DNA of 34,931 nucleotides from Acidimicrobiia bacterium (GTDB lineage: Bacteria; Actinomycetota; Acidimicrobiia; Spongiisociales; SHLN01). Of this stretch, positions 15,411 through 22,543 are shown piece by piece; positions within the stretch are counted from its first letter, which is position 1; each line of letters starts with the position of its first letter. The DNA lies in NCBI GenBank assembly GCA_013002865.1, contig JABDLU010000093.1, positions 1-34,931 on the forward strand, in the 5' to 3' direction. The notes under the pieces are model-generated. The model searched no databases. It was not told the origin of the DNA and saw nothing but the letters and a program-made list of their open reading frames with translations. A program made the translations under genes and the position numbers.

Positions 15411-15997
15411 TGCATCCAGCCATCGCCATCCTGGAGTTCGCGTCCATCGCCGTGGGAATCGAGGCGGGCGACGCCATGGTGAAGCGGGCACCGCTCGGCC
15501 TCATCCAGTCGGGCACGGTGCAGCCCGGCAAGTACCTCATCCTGGTGGCCGGCGACGTTGCCAGCGTCGACGAGGCCCTCGCTGCCGGCCAGGAGATCGG
15601 CGGTGACGCGATCGTCGATCGGGTGTTCCTGCCTGATGTTCACCCCGATGTCGTCACGGCCATGCAAGGTGACCGGAGCTTCGGGGAGGGCGAGGCGCTC
15701 GGCGTCATCGAGACGGCCACCGTGGCCGCCGTCATCGAAGCGGCCGACGCTGCCGTCAAGGGCGCCACGGTGACGGCGGCCCAGATCGAGATGGCCGATG
15801 GGCTGGGCGGCAAAGGCTACGTGCTGTTCGGCGGTGTGCTCTCCGAGGTGCAAGCCGCGGTGGATGCCGGGGTGGGCGCCCTCACCCCCGCTCAGCTCGT
15901 AGCCAGCGTGGTCATCAGCCAGCTCCATGACGAAATGCGCGACGACGTCGTAGCCAGCCCGTTCTTCTGGGAGCGGGTGCACGGGGGATCGCCGTGA
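15410..15997 (+). CDS. Microcompartment shell protein, tandem-domain trimer (BMC-T), second type
   Basis: 195-aa protein with two BMC domains: residues ~3-80 (AIAILEFASIAVGIEAGDAM, then VKRAPLGLIQSGTVQPGKYL) and ~93-175 (EALGVIETATVAAVIEAADA, then GGKGYVLFGGVLSEVQAAVD). Trimers form a pseudohexamer; related proteins stack in pairs and have a gated central pore suited to larger metabolites or cofactors. The second domain has the longer Gly-rich loop (DGLGGKGY) where the pore would be. The GTG start overlaps the aldehyde dehydrogenase stop by one base, and its own end overlaps the next gene in GTGA. It is unlike the BMC-T at 12685. Confidence 0.94.
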   Translation: MHPAIAILEFASIAVGIEAGDAMVKRAPLGLIQSGTVQPGKYLILVAGDVASVDEALAAGQEIGGDAIVDRVFLPDVHPDVVTAMQGDRSFGEGEALGVIETATVAAVIEAADAAVKGATVTAAQIEMADGLGGKGYVLFGGVLSEVQAAVDAGVGALTPAQLVASVVISQLHDEMRDDVVASPFFWERVHGGSP

Positions 15998-16263
15998 AGC
16001 TGGGGCGGGTGATCGGGACGGTGGTGGCGACCGAGAAGACACCGCACCTGGACGGGGTGAAGTTCCTCATCGTGCAGATGCTCGACAAGCACCAGGAACC
16101 GTCGGGGCGGCCGGTGGTGGCTGCCGACGGCGTCCACATGGCCGGACCGGGCGAACTGGTCTATGTGGTCGGGTCGCGTGAAGCCGCCCAGGCCATGCCG
16201 GACCCGTATGTTCCCGTCGACCACGCCATTGTGGGGATCGTCGACCAGGTGAGCCTGCAATGA
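15994..16263 (+). CDS. Microcompartment shell vertex protein BMC-P (EutN/CcmL family), copy 2
   Basis: 89-aa pentamer-forming vertex protein. The signature N-terminus is MKLGRVIGTVVATEKTPHLD, followed by GVKFLIVQMLDKH and the C-terminal strand HAIVGIVDQVSL. It starts at GTG 15994, overlapping the BMC-T stop by four bases, and ends in an ATGA overlap with copy 3. It lacks the SSARQ stretch shared by copies 1 and 3 (here SREAAQA), so the copies have diverged and are not recent duplicates. Confidence 0.95.
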   Translation: MKLGRVIGTVVATEKTPHLDGVKFLIVQMLDKHQEPSGRPVVAADGVHMAGPGELVYVVGSREAAQAMPDPYVPVDHAIVGIVDQVSLQ

Positions 16264-16529
16264 AGATCGGCCGCGTTGCCGGGACGGTGGTTTCGACCAT
16301 CAGCCATCCCACCTTCGACGCCCGGCGGCTGCTGCTGTGCGACATCCTCTCCCCCGGCGGCGAACCGACCGGTGACTACACCATCGCCGCCGACGCCATC
16401 GACGCCGGGGTCGGCGACACCGTGCTCATCCTCGACGAGGGCAGCTCGGCCCGCCAAATCATCGGCGAGTCGGTGGCCCCGATCCGGGCGATGGTGGTCG
16501 GCGTCATCGACGAGATCGACCTCGCCTAG
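16260..16529 (+). CDS. Microcompartment shell vertex protein BMC-P (EutN/CcmL family), copy 3
   Basis: 89-aa vertex protein beginning MKIGRVAGTVVSTISHPTFD, with IAADAIDAGVGDTVLILDEG and SSARQI in the middle and MVVGVIDEIDLA at the end. It is the last gene of the operon. Its start overlaps copy 2 (ATGA, 16260-16263) and its TAG stop overlaps the stop of the convergent acetyltransferase gene within CTAG (16526-16529), so no terminator lies between them. Three BMC-P paralogs per locus are known from other compartments, where any one can fill a vertex; here the roles are unassigned. Confidence 0.95.
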   Translation: MKIGRVAGTVVSTISHPTFDARRLLLCDILSPGGEPTGDYTIAADAIDAGVGDTVLILDEGSSARQIIGESVAPIRAMVVGVIDEIDLA

Positions 16530-16996
16530 GCCAACTCGAGGACGACGAACTCGTCGCTGCCGAGCACGGTCTCCGCGGCCTGGAAACGCTGCGTCTCGAC
16601 AAAACCGGCCCGCCTCCACACCGTGATCGCTCGCTGATTGGCGGTGGCAATAGTCACCCGGAGCGGATCGACCGTCTGACCCCGGGCAAACGCCACGACG
16701 GCCCCAACGAACCCGCCCCCCAAGCCGCGCCCGGTCAGCGAGGGCCGTACGCCGAGCCCGATATCGAGCGCCGGCTTCGAGTAGTCACCGCCCGGTACCC
16801 GGGCGTCGGCGCCGAACGTGAAGAAGGCCGCCAGATTGGGTCCCAGCTCGATGACATGGCACCCGGTCTGTGGCCGCAGGAAGTAGTCGACGGCCTGCTC
16901 GATCGGATCGGTGATGTCATAGACGTCATAGGGGGGGTCGCTTCGCCACGAGGCGAACTCCTCTATGTCGGCACGGGTGACGGCCCGGAGTTTCAC
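16526..16996 (-). CDS. GNAT-family N-acetyltransferase
   Basis: 156-aa protein starting at GTG 16996 (KLRAVTRADIEEFASWRSDP). The acetyl-CoA-binding motif A is visible as LGVRPSLTGRGLGGGFVGAV, with motif B VTIATANQRAITVWRRAGFV near the C-terminus, typical of RimI/RimJ-like transferases acting on amines or N-termini. The frame stays open upstream of 16996, but that sequence belongs to the overlapping gene. The start overlaps the stop of the upstream gene (GTGA), so the two form an operon. The acceptor substrate is unknown. Confidence 0.88.
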   Translation of the reverse strand: MKLRAVTRADIEEFASWRSDPPYDVYDITDPIEQAVDYFLRPQTGCHVIELGPNLAAFFTFGADARVPGGDYSKPALDIGLGVRPSLTGRGLGGGFVGAVVAFARGQTVDPLRVTIATANQRAITVWRRAGFVETQRFQAAETVLGSDEFVVLELA

Positions 16997-17664
16997 GGCC
17001 GGCCGTAGTGGTAGCCGGCCCTGGACCGCCGGGCAACCGGCACGACACCCGCTTCCCGCAGGCAATAAGCCACCTCTTGTGCGAGATGCCGGGTGCGGCC
17101 GAGCGCACCGGCCAGGTCGGCGGTCGTGAAGGGATCGGGCAAGCCGGCCGGCAGCAGATCGAGCAGGTGCTCGGGACGACTGAACTCGACTCGCTCCAGA
17201 ATTCCGACGAGGCGCCGTTCTGCGATCTTCCACCCGTGGCGCCGCCACGCCCCCGGGTCGGGCCGGCGCACCTCCTCTTCCTGTACCAGCAGCACCTCGA
17301 GCGCAAAATTGGGGTGGCTCAACAGGGAGGGAAACGACACCAGTTCGGCGCAGACGTCGGCTACGATCCCCCGTTTCGGTGACCGGCGGCGGGACACCTC
17401 GACCCCGTCTTCGTCGATCTTGCGGATCCACTTCTCGGCGGCGATCGGGTGCACCAGCCGGATGGGATGGGCGTCCAACAGGCGGTCGAGCTTGGTTCGC
17501 ATCGCCGAGAACCCCCGGGTCTGGATCTCGATCAGCATCTCATCACGCACGAGGTCGATCACGAACCCATCCACCCCCGCCTCGACCAGATCACCCTCCT
17601 CCCGGTACCACTCTTTCAGGGCAGCGTGCAGGTGCTGTTCGCGGAACGTGTTGATGCCGGGCAT
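16993..17664 (-). CDS. Conserved hypothetical protein with PD-(D/E)XK-like motif and C-terminal helix-turn-helix
   Basis: 223-aa protein without a firmly recognised function. The N-terminal region (FREQHLHAALKEWY, then DGFVIDLVRDEMLIEIQTRG) has Asp37 followed by E46-x-Q48 on successive predicted strands, the arrangement of a PD-(D/E)XK nuclease core with Gln or a nearby Lys58 in the last position. HPIRLVHPIAAEKWI follows. Residues ~175-215 (FTTADLAGALGRTRHLAQEV, then CLREAGVV) look like a winged helix-turn-helix. The ATG at 17664 has TAAGGT (17671-17676, minus strand) 6 nt upstream. It is the first gene of a two-gene operon with the GNAT gene. The nuclease call is tentative. Confidence 0.75.
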   Translation of the reverse strand: MPGINTFREQHLHAALKEWYREEGDLVEAGVDGFVIDLVRDEMLIEIQTRGFSAMRTKLDRLLDAHPIRLVHPIAAEKWIRKIDEDGVEVSRRRSPKRGIVADVCAELVSFPSLLSHPNFALEVLLVQEEEVRRPDPGAWRRHGWKIAERRLVGILERVEFSRPEHLLDLLPAGLPDPFTTADLAGALGRTRHLAQEVAYCLREAGVVPVARRSRAGYHYGRP

Positions 17665-17670
17665 ATCAGG

Positions 17671-17676
17671 ACCTTA
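17671..17676 (-). promoter_or_regulatory. TANNNT -10 element of the nuclease-like/GNAT operon
   Basis: TAAGGT on the minus strand lies 6 nt before the ATG at 17664 with no ribosome-binding site, consistent with a leaderless transcript. The heptanucleotide repeat begins 34 bp further upstream. Confidence 0.45.
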
Positions 17677-17709
17677 TTCGTCGGTGGTCCGTCGTCGTTC
17701 GCTCTTCGG

Positions 17710-17772
17710 CAGCAATCAGCAATCAGCAATCAGCAATCAGCAATCAGCAATCAGCAATCAGCAATCAGCAAT
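17710..17772. repeat. Perfect 7-bp tandem repeat, nine copies of CAGCAAT
   Basis: Nine uninterrupted identical copies of CAGCAAT span 63 bp and run into the stop codon (17772-17774, minus strand) of the sugar dehydrogenase gene. The repeat is AT-richer than its surroundings. It lies between that gene's 3' end and the promoter of the nuclease-like gene. Being non-coding with a 7-bp unit, it is a likely variable-number locus. Confidence 0.95.
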
Positions 17773-19031
17773 TACCTGACCGGCTTGACGCGGTAGATGA
17801 CGCCGGCGTGGGTGCCGACGTACAGCTCGCCGGTTGAATCGACGCCCCAGGCTTGAATCTGGGGCGTGGTGCCGGTGGCGGCGAAGTCGGCCGTCCAGTC
17901 CCGCTGGTCGACGGCCTGGCCATCGACGTACGTGAAGCTGCGCACCAGCCCGGTGCACCAGTCCGAGTAGAAGTAGTGGCCCTGCAGCTCGGGCATCAGG
18001 CTTCCCCGGTAGACGACTCCCCCGGTGATCGAGCACCCGGCCGAGTGGTCGTATTCGACGACCGGTTCGGTGAGGCCGGTTCGATCACAATCGGACTGGC
18101 GGAAGCACCTCGTCCCCTCCAGCACGTCCCAGCCGAAGTTGTACCCGCCGCCGTCGAGCGGCACGACGTTGACTTCTTCGAGATCGGCCTGGCCGACGTC
18201 GCCGATGTAAATGTGGTTGGAAACCGGGTCGATGTCGAATCGCCAGGGATTGCGCAGCCCGTACGCCCAGACCTCCGGCGCCCCGCCGCCGCTCACGAAC
18301 GGGTTGTCGGGCGGGATGCCGTACGGATCGCCGGAGTCGACGTCGAGGCGGAGAATCGCACCGAAGATCGTGCTGGGATCCTGGCCATTCACGCTGGCTG
18401 CCGCCCCGTCGCCCAGGGAGACGTACAGGTACCCATCCGGGCCGAACTCGAGCATTCCGCCGTAGTGGCGGGGCTCGTCGGTCGGCTGGGGCCGGGTGAA
18501 CAGAATGCGCGCCGATCCCGGATCGGCAATGGGTGGGTCATGGCTGGCAACGGTGTATTCGGCCAATGTGCGGCTTCCCGCGTTGTCGGTGTAGTACAGG
18601 AAGAAGCGCCCGTTGTCCTCGTAGCGGGGGTGGAAGGCCATGCCCAGCAGGCCCTGCTCGATGCCGTTTGCTCCGACGATCTCCCGAATGTTGATCATGC
18701 GATCCGGCAGGTTGCGATCGGCGGTGTCGAACACCCGGATCGTTCCCAGCTGATCGACGAAGTAGAGGTACTCGTCGCCCGGCGCCGCCAGAATCGCGGT
18801 GGGACGTGGGATGTCCTCCGTCATGTACTCGAGGCGCAAGCCGACCAGCGGGGCGCTCGGCGCCGTGGTGGTCGTGGTAGAAGCGGGACCGGGGTCCCCC
18901 CCGGCGGTGGTCTCCGAGCTGGAGAGCACCTCCGTGGTCGGAACGGTCGTGTCGGCCGGATCTTCGGTGCCTGCGTCCGCACACGCAGCCACGACGAAAC
19001 AAAGGATGAGGATGCGGCCGGCGCTTCGCAT
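17772..19031 (-). CDS. PQQ-dependent sugar dehydrogenase family lipoprotein (glucose/sorbosone dehydrogenase type)
   Basis: 419-aa exported protein. Residues 1-17 end in FVVAAC, a lipobox with Cys17, followed by a Thr/Ser-rich tether to about residue 62. The rest is the six-bladed propeller of soluble glucose/sorbosone dehydrogenases (GSDH, as in soluble PQQ glucose dehydrogenase and YliI/Asd): EQGLLGMAFHPRY, YGGMLEFGPDGYLYVSLGDG, EVWAYGLRNPWRFDID and NFGWDVLEG are family hallmarks. It probably oxidises aldoses outside the membrane with pyrroloquinoline quinone and calcium, although PQQ-synthesis genes are not in the window and some relatives have unknown substrates. TAAAGT (19038-19043, minus strand) is 6 nt before the ATG. 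Confidence 0.9.
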   Translation of the reverse strand: MRSAGRILILCFVVAACADAGTEDPADTTVPTTEVLSSSETTAGGDPGPASTTTTTAPSAPLVGLRLEYMTEDIPRPTAILAAPGDEYLYFVDQLGTIRVFDTADRNLPDRMINIREIVGANGIEQGLLGMAFHPRYEDNGRFFLYYTDNAGSRTLAEYTVASHDPPIADPGSARILFTRPQPTDEPRHYGGMLEFGPDGYLYVSLGDGAAASVNGQDPSTIFGAILRLDVDSGDPYGIPPDNPFVSGGGAPEVWAYGLRNPWRFDIDPVSNHIYIGDVGQADLEEVNVVPLDGGGYNFGWDVLEGTRCFRQSDCDRTGLTEPVVEYDHSAGCSITGGVVYRGSLMPELQGHYFYSDWCTGLVRSFTYVDGQAVDQRDWTADFAATGTTPQIQAWGVDSTGELYVGTHAGVIYRVKPVR

Positions 19032-19037
19032 CGAGCT

Positions 19038-19043
19038 ACTTTA
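19038..19043 (-). promoter_or_regulatory. TANNNT -10 element of the sugar dehydrogenase gene
   Basis: TAAAGT on the minus strand sits 6 nt before the ATG at 19031. The spacing implies a leaderless mRNA. Confidence 0.45.
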
Positions 19044-19066
19044 TGCCGGATCTCGTCGGAAGCAGG

Positions 19067-19747
19067 TCATCTGCGCGCACCACTGGCCACCCGGAAGCCT
19101 GCCCAGAGCAGCGCCGCCCCCAGGAACAGACTCAGCGCAAAGGCGGAGGTGTCACCGATCGCAAACAGGCTTCCCCCGAATGCCGGGAACACTCCGCCCA
19201 GCACGATCAGCCCATTGCCGGCCACGAGCCGGCGGTTGGTGCGCCAGAATCGGACCGCCGACCAGCCGGCCAGGCCGACGAGCAACAGTGTGCCGACCAC
19301 GTTGAACAGGAGCGCGTAGAAGCGCGGCCCGGTCGGCCCAGCTGTTCCGATATCGGCGAACACGTCCGACCCGGCGGGAAGCCCGTCGGCGGCGAGGGGC
19401 TCTACGAACGGAGCCGTGAACGTGATGAACAGTGCGAACAGCCCGGCCAGCGTGAACCATTCCAGCAGTCGCCGCCCGGCCCGCTCCCCGAGCACCAGGT
19501 AGGCCGACCCGATCCCGAGAAAGGGGACGTTGAGAATGGCCCCCAACCCGTAGAAGAGCCGGAACACCGGCGACGTCCAGCCGAAGCTGAGCCCGACCAC
19601 CAGCATCCAGCTGGCCGTTGCGTAGAGCGCGAGCGCCAATGCCCACGCCCCGATGTGGGGACGCGGCCGGACCCGATAGGTCCGGATCAGATCGAAGACG
19701 AGACCCGATGCGGCCGCAGCCGCCAGCAGAGCGAGGAACCGGTCCAT
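19067..19747 (-). CDS. Multi-pass membrane protein of unknown function
   Basis: 226-aa protein, mostly hydrophobic, with about six to seven transmembrane segments. Examples are FLALLAAAAASGLVFDLI (~3-20), WALALALYATASWMLVVGLS (~34-53), an APF-containing hydrophobic stretch (~95-115), LFNVVGTLLLVGLAGW (~148-163) and a C-terminal pair. No catalytic motif or family signature was recognised. The start MDRFLALL at 19747 is chosen over upstream alternatives because TAGCGT (19756-19761, minus strand) lies 8 nt before it. It is divergent from the ABC export operon at 19810 across a 62-bp gap. Confidence 0.7.
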   Translation of the reverse strand: MDRFLALLAAAAASGLVFDLIRTYRVRPRPHIGAWALALALYATASWMLVVGLSFGWTSPVFRLFYGLGAILNVPFLGIGSAYLVLGERAGRRLLEWFTLAGLFALFITFTAPFVEPLAADGLPAGSDVFADIGTAGPTGPRFYALLFNVVGTLLLVGLAGWSAVRFWRTNRRLVAGNGLIVLGGVFPAFGGSLFAIGDTSAFALSLFLGAALLWAGFRVASGARR

Positions 19748-19755
19748 CGCCCGGC

Positions 19756-19801
19756 ACGCTACGGGGCCAAAGCGTCCGGAACCAAACGGCGCCGCTAGCG
19801 T
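19756..19801. promoter_or_regulatory. Divergent promoters between membrane protein and ABC operon
   Basis: TAGCGT on the minus strand (19756-19761) lies 8 nt before the ATG at 19747. TAGCGT on the plus strand (19796-19801) lies 8 nt before the ATG at 19810. The same hexamer and spacing serve both directions, fitting the TANNNT -10 pattern seen throughout the window. Confidence 0.5.
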
Positions 19802-19809
19802 CTTGCCTG

Positions 19810-20721
19810 ATGGCCGACCCAATCATCACCACTGCGGCATTGAATATGTCGTTCGGATCCGTTCAGGCCCTACAGGACGTCGACTTGCAGGTCCCGGCCG
19901 GCCGCATCGGGCTCGTCGGCGCAAACGGGGCCGGCAAGAGCACGCTGATCAAGATCCTCCTCGGAATGCTGACTCCGGATTCGGGAACCAGCGAGGTGTA
20001 CGGCACCAGTGCCCAGCGCCATCCGCTGGCCGTCCGGTCCCGGGTGGGGTACATGCCGGAGGGCGATTGCTTTCCTCCCGACCAGACCGCCGCCGACTTC
20101 GTCTCCTACACAGCCGAGCTGGGCGGCTTGCCGGCCTCCGAAAGCCGCCAGCGGGCATCTGAGGTTCTCACGCTGGTCGGGCTGGCCGAAGAGCGCTTCC
20201 GAAATCTCGGCGAGTTCAGCACCGGCATGAAGCAGCGGGCCAAGCTGGCCCAGGCCATCGTTCACTCCCCCGAGCTGGTTCTCCTCGACGAGCCCGCCTC
20301 CGGGCTCGATCCCGACGGTCGGGAGGACATGCTCAACCTGATCAACCGCCTCGGCAGCTTCGGGATGAGCGTGGTTTTCTCCTCCCATGTGCTCGGCGAT
20401 ATCGAGCGCACCTGCGACTGGGTGGTGATGCTCAACGAGGGGCGCCTGCTCCGGAACGAGCCGCTCGCCGCCATCCGGGCGTCGAACGCCGTCCGGGTGG
20501 TACTGCTCGACGACCCGGCGCCGGCCGTTGCCGCCCTGGAAGCCCGGGGTGCCACCGTTGCCATCAAGGACCGCATGCTCGACGTCGAGCTGATCGACGG
20601 CGATCCCTTCGTTCTGATTCGGGATGTCCTGGCGGAGACCCGCGTCGGGCTGCGCAGCCTCGGCTCGAAGCAGACGACGCTCGAGGACGTGTACCTGGCT
20701 GAAGAGGAGTTTTCCGGATGA
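19810..20721 (+). CDS. ABC transporter ATP-binding protein, first pair
   Basis: 303-aa ATPase of the ABC-2 (CcmA/NatA-like) type, working with the membrane protein encoded next. Walker A is GANGAGKST (residues 37-45). The signature is the variant FSTGMKQR common in this subfamily, Walker B is LVLLDEP followed by ASGLDPDG, and the H-loop is SSHVLGDIE. A ~90-residue C-terminal extension after the ATPase core (from about 215) matches this export subfamily. The ATG at 19810 is set by TAGCGT 8 nt upstream and the family N-terminus. The stop overlaps the permease start (ATGA). The exported substrate is unknown. Confidence 0.92.
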   Translation: MADPIITTAALNMSFGSVQALQDVDLQVPAGRIGLVGANGAGKSTLIKILLGMLTPDSGTSEVYGTSAQRHPLAVRSRVGYMPEGDCFPPDQTAADFVSYTAELGGLPASESRQRASEVLTLVGLAEERFRNLGEFSTGMKQRAKLAQAIVHSPELVLLDEPASGLDPDGREDMLNLINRLGSFGMSVVFSSHVLGDIERTCDWVVMLNEGRLLRNEPLAAIRASNAVRVVLLDDPAPAVAALEARGATVAIKDRMLDVELIDGDPFVLIRDVLAETRVGLRSLGSKQTTLEDVYLAEEEFSG

Positions 20722-21605
20722 GCTCCGAAGGCGCCATATTCGACCTCGACTATCGCCGCTACGAGGGCGAGCGAACCTCGCGGGCCAAGATCCGATGGGC
20801 GATCATGCGCGACGGGTTCCGCAAGGTGCTCGGGTTGCGGCGCAAGGCCCGGCGCAAGATCCTGCCGTGGGGGCTGATCATCATCGCCGTCCTGCCGGCC
20901 ATCGCCATCGTCGGCTTTCAGGTATTCACCAAAGGCCTCGGCGCCGACGAGCTGCTCGAGGACCTGATCCCCGGGCACGCCGACTACTTCGGGCTCACGT
21001 TCCAGCTCACGTTCTTGTTCGTGGCAGTCGCCGCCCCTGAGCTGCTGGTGCCCGACCGGGTCAGCAATGTGCTGACGGTCTACGCCTCCCGGCCGCTCAC
21101 CGTTGCCGACTACCTGATCGCTCGCGTCGGCGCCTTGCTGCTCGTGGTCCTGGCATTCACGCTGCTGCCCCAGGTGGTGATCTATCTGGGCGGGGCCGTG
21201 CTCTCGGGCGACCTCGTCGGCCATGTCACCGGTAACCTCGACCTGCTGTGGAAGATCCCGGCCGGCGCCCTGGCGGTGTTCGCCACCCAGGCCGGGGTTG
21301 CCTTCATGATCAGCACGTTCGCCAAGCGGCGGGGAGCCGCCGCCGGCATCTATATCGCGTTTGCGATCATCTCCGCCGGAGTCGCCTTCGGTCTCGCTGA
21401 GAATGTCAACCGCTGGTTCGCCGTCATCGATCTGCAGGCCCACGCCATCGTGCTGATCGCCGAGATCTTCAACGACCCGGACTTCACCGGTGGCAACGTG
21501 CTGACCGAGAACGGCATCTCGCCGTGGGTGTCGCTGCTGGCAGTGATCGCCATCGCTGCTGTCGCGGCCGGCCTCCTGTATCGGCGCTACCGGAGAATCA
21601 TGTGA
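20718..21605 (+). CDS. ABC-2 type transporter permease, first pair
   Basis: 295-aa membrane protein with a polar N-terminus (~1-50, with a DYRRYEGER stretch seen in this permease group) and about six hydrophobic segments: ILPWGLIIIAVLPAIAIVGF, the FQLTFLFVAVAAPELL region, ALLLVVLAFTLLPQVVIYLG, ALAVFATQAGVAFMIS, AGIYIAFAIISAGVAFGLA and SLLAVIAIAAVAAGLLY. VLTVYASRPLTVADYLIAR is the cytoplasmic loop typical of ABC-2 permeases. Start and stop overlap the flanking ATPase genes (ATGA, GTGA), so all four genes of this operon are translationally coupled. Substrate unknown. Confidence 0.88.
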   Translation: MSSEGAIFDLDYRRYEGERTSRAKIRWAIMRDGFRKVLGLRRKARRKILPWGLIIIAVLPAIAIVGFQVFTKGLGADELLEDLIPGHADYFGLTFQLTFLFVAVAAPELLVPDRVSNVLTVYASRPLTVADYLIARVGALLLVVLAFTLLPQVVIYLGGAVLSGDLVGHVTGNLDLLWKIPAGALAVFATQAGVAFMISTFAKRRGAAAGIYIAFAIISAGVAFGLAENVNRWFAVIDLQAHAIVLIAEIFNDPDFTGGNVLTENGISPWVSLLAVIAIAAVAAGLLYRRYRRIM

Positions 21606-22543
21606 CCACCTCCCCGGCATTCGTCGCCAGTCCCACCATTGAGGTCAACGAGGTGTCGAAGTGGTTCGGCCAGAAGGTGGCCGTCTCGAACGTCTCGTGC
21701 TCGTTCGGCCCCGGTATCACCGGGTTGCTCGGCCCCAATGGGGCGGGCAAGACCACCCTTCTGCGGATGATGGCGGGACTGAGCCGTCCATCGCGGGGTG
21801 ACCTGCGGGTGCTCGGCACCAATCCGCGTCGCGACACAGCGGTGTTCCAGAAGGTGGGCCTGGTGCCAGAAGACGATGCCGTGTACACATTCCTGACGGG
21901 CCGGGCCTTCGTCGAGTACGGCGCCACGCTGGCCGGGGTCCGGAACCCGTCCTCGGCGGCGGCGCACGCCATCACCGCGGTCGGCATGGACGATGCCGCC
22001 GACCGGAACATCGAGGGCTACAGCAAAGGCATGCGGCAGCGGATCAAGGTGGCCGGTGCGCTGGTCAACGACCCTGAGGTGCTCTACCTGGATGAGCCCC
22101 TCAATGGCGCCGACCCGGTGCAGCGGGTTCGGCTGATCGAGTTGTTCCATCGGCTGGCCGGGGAAGGGCGAACGGTGGTGGTCTCGTCCCACGTGCTCGA
22201 AGAAGTCGAGAAGATGGCAAACCGGGTCATCGCCATGGTCGATGGCCGGCTGGCCGCCGCCGGCGACTCGGCAGCGATCCGGGCCGCCTTTACCGACATT
22301 CCCTACCGGGTCCGCATCGAAGCAGACACGCCGCGCCAGCTCGGGTCGGCCCTGCTCGAACAGGACGTGATCCGCAGCGTAGAAGTCCTCGACGGCACCC
22401 TACACGTGCAGACCCAGGACCTGGGCGAGCTGGGCCGGCTGCTGCCCGGCCTGGCCCAGTCACTCGACATCCGGCTCACCATGATGCAACCCGAAGACCT
22501 CTCGCTGGAGTCCGTGTTCCGCTATCTGGTGCACGGTCGATGA
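21602..22543 (+). CDS. ABC transporter ATP-binding protein, second pair
   Basis: 313-aa ABC-2 type ATPase starting at GTG 21602 in a GTGA overlap with the preceding permease. Walker A is GPNGAGKTT, the signature is the variant YSKGMRQR, Walker B is VLYLDEP followed by LNGADPVQR, and the H-loop is SSHVLEEVE. The variant D-loop (NGADP where most have SGLDP) is as seen. A C-terminal extension of about 85 residues follows. It is paralogous to the ATPase at 19810. The paired organisation suggests two related exporters or one heterotetrameric exporter. Confidence 0.92.
   Translation: MTTSPAFVASPTIEVNEVSKWFGQKVAVSNVSCSFGPGITGLLGPNGAGKTTLLRMMAGLSRPSRGDLRVLGTNPRRDTAVFQKVGLVPEDDAVYTFLTGRAFVEYGATLAGVRNPSSAAAHAITAVGMDDAADRNIEGYSKGMRQRIKVAGALVNDPEVLYLDEPLNGADPVQRVRLIELFHRLAGEGRTVVVSSHVLEEVEKMANRVIAMVDGRLAAAGDSAAIRAAFTDIPYRVRIEADTPRQLGSALLEQDVIRSVEVLDGTLHVQTQDLGELGRLLPGLAQSLDIRLTMMQPEDLSLESVFRYLVHGR

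Noticed and set aside
11252-16529. Ethanolamine (eut), propanediol (pdu) or glycyl-radical BMC
   Set aside because: No ammonia lyase, diol dehydratase, glycyl-radical enzyme or activase is present; the signature enzymes are DeoC and the RpiB-like isomerase.
17710-17772. Short direct repeats as a CRISPR array
   Set aside because: Units are 7 bp and contiguous without spacers, and no cas genes are present; it is a simple tandem repeat.
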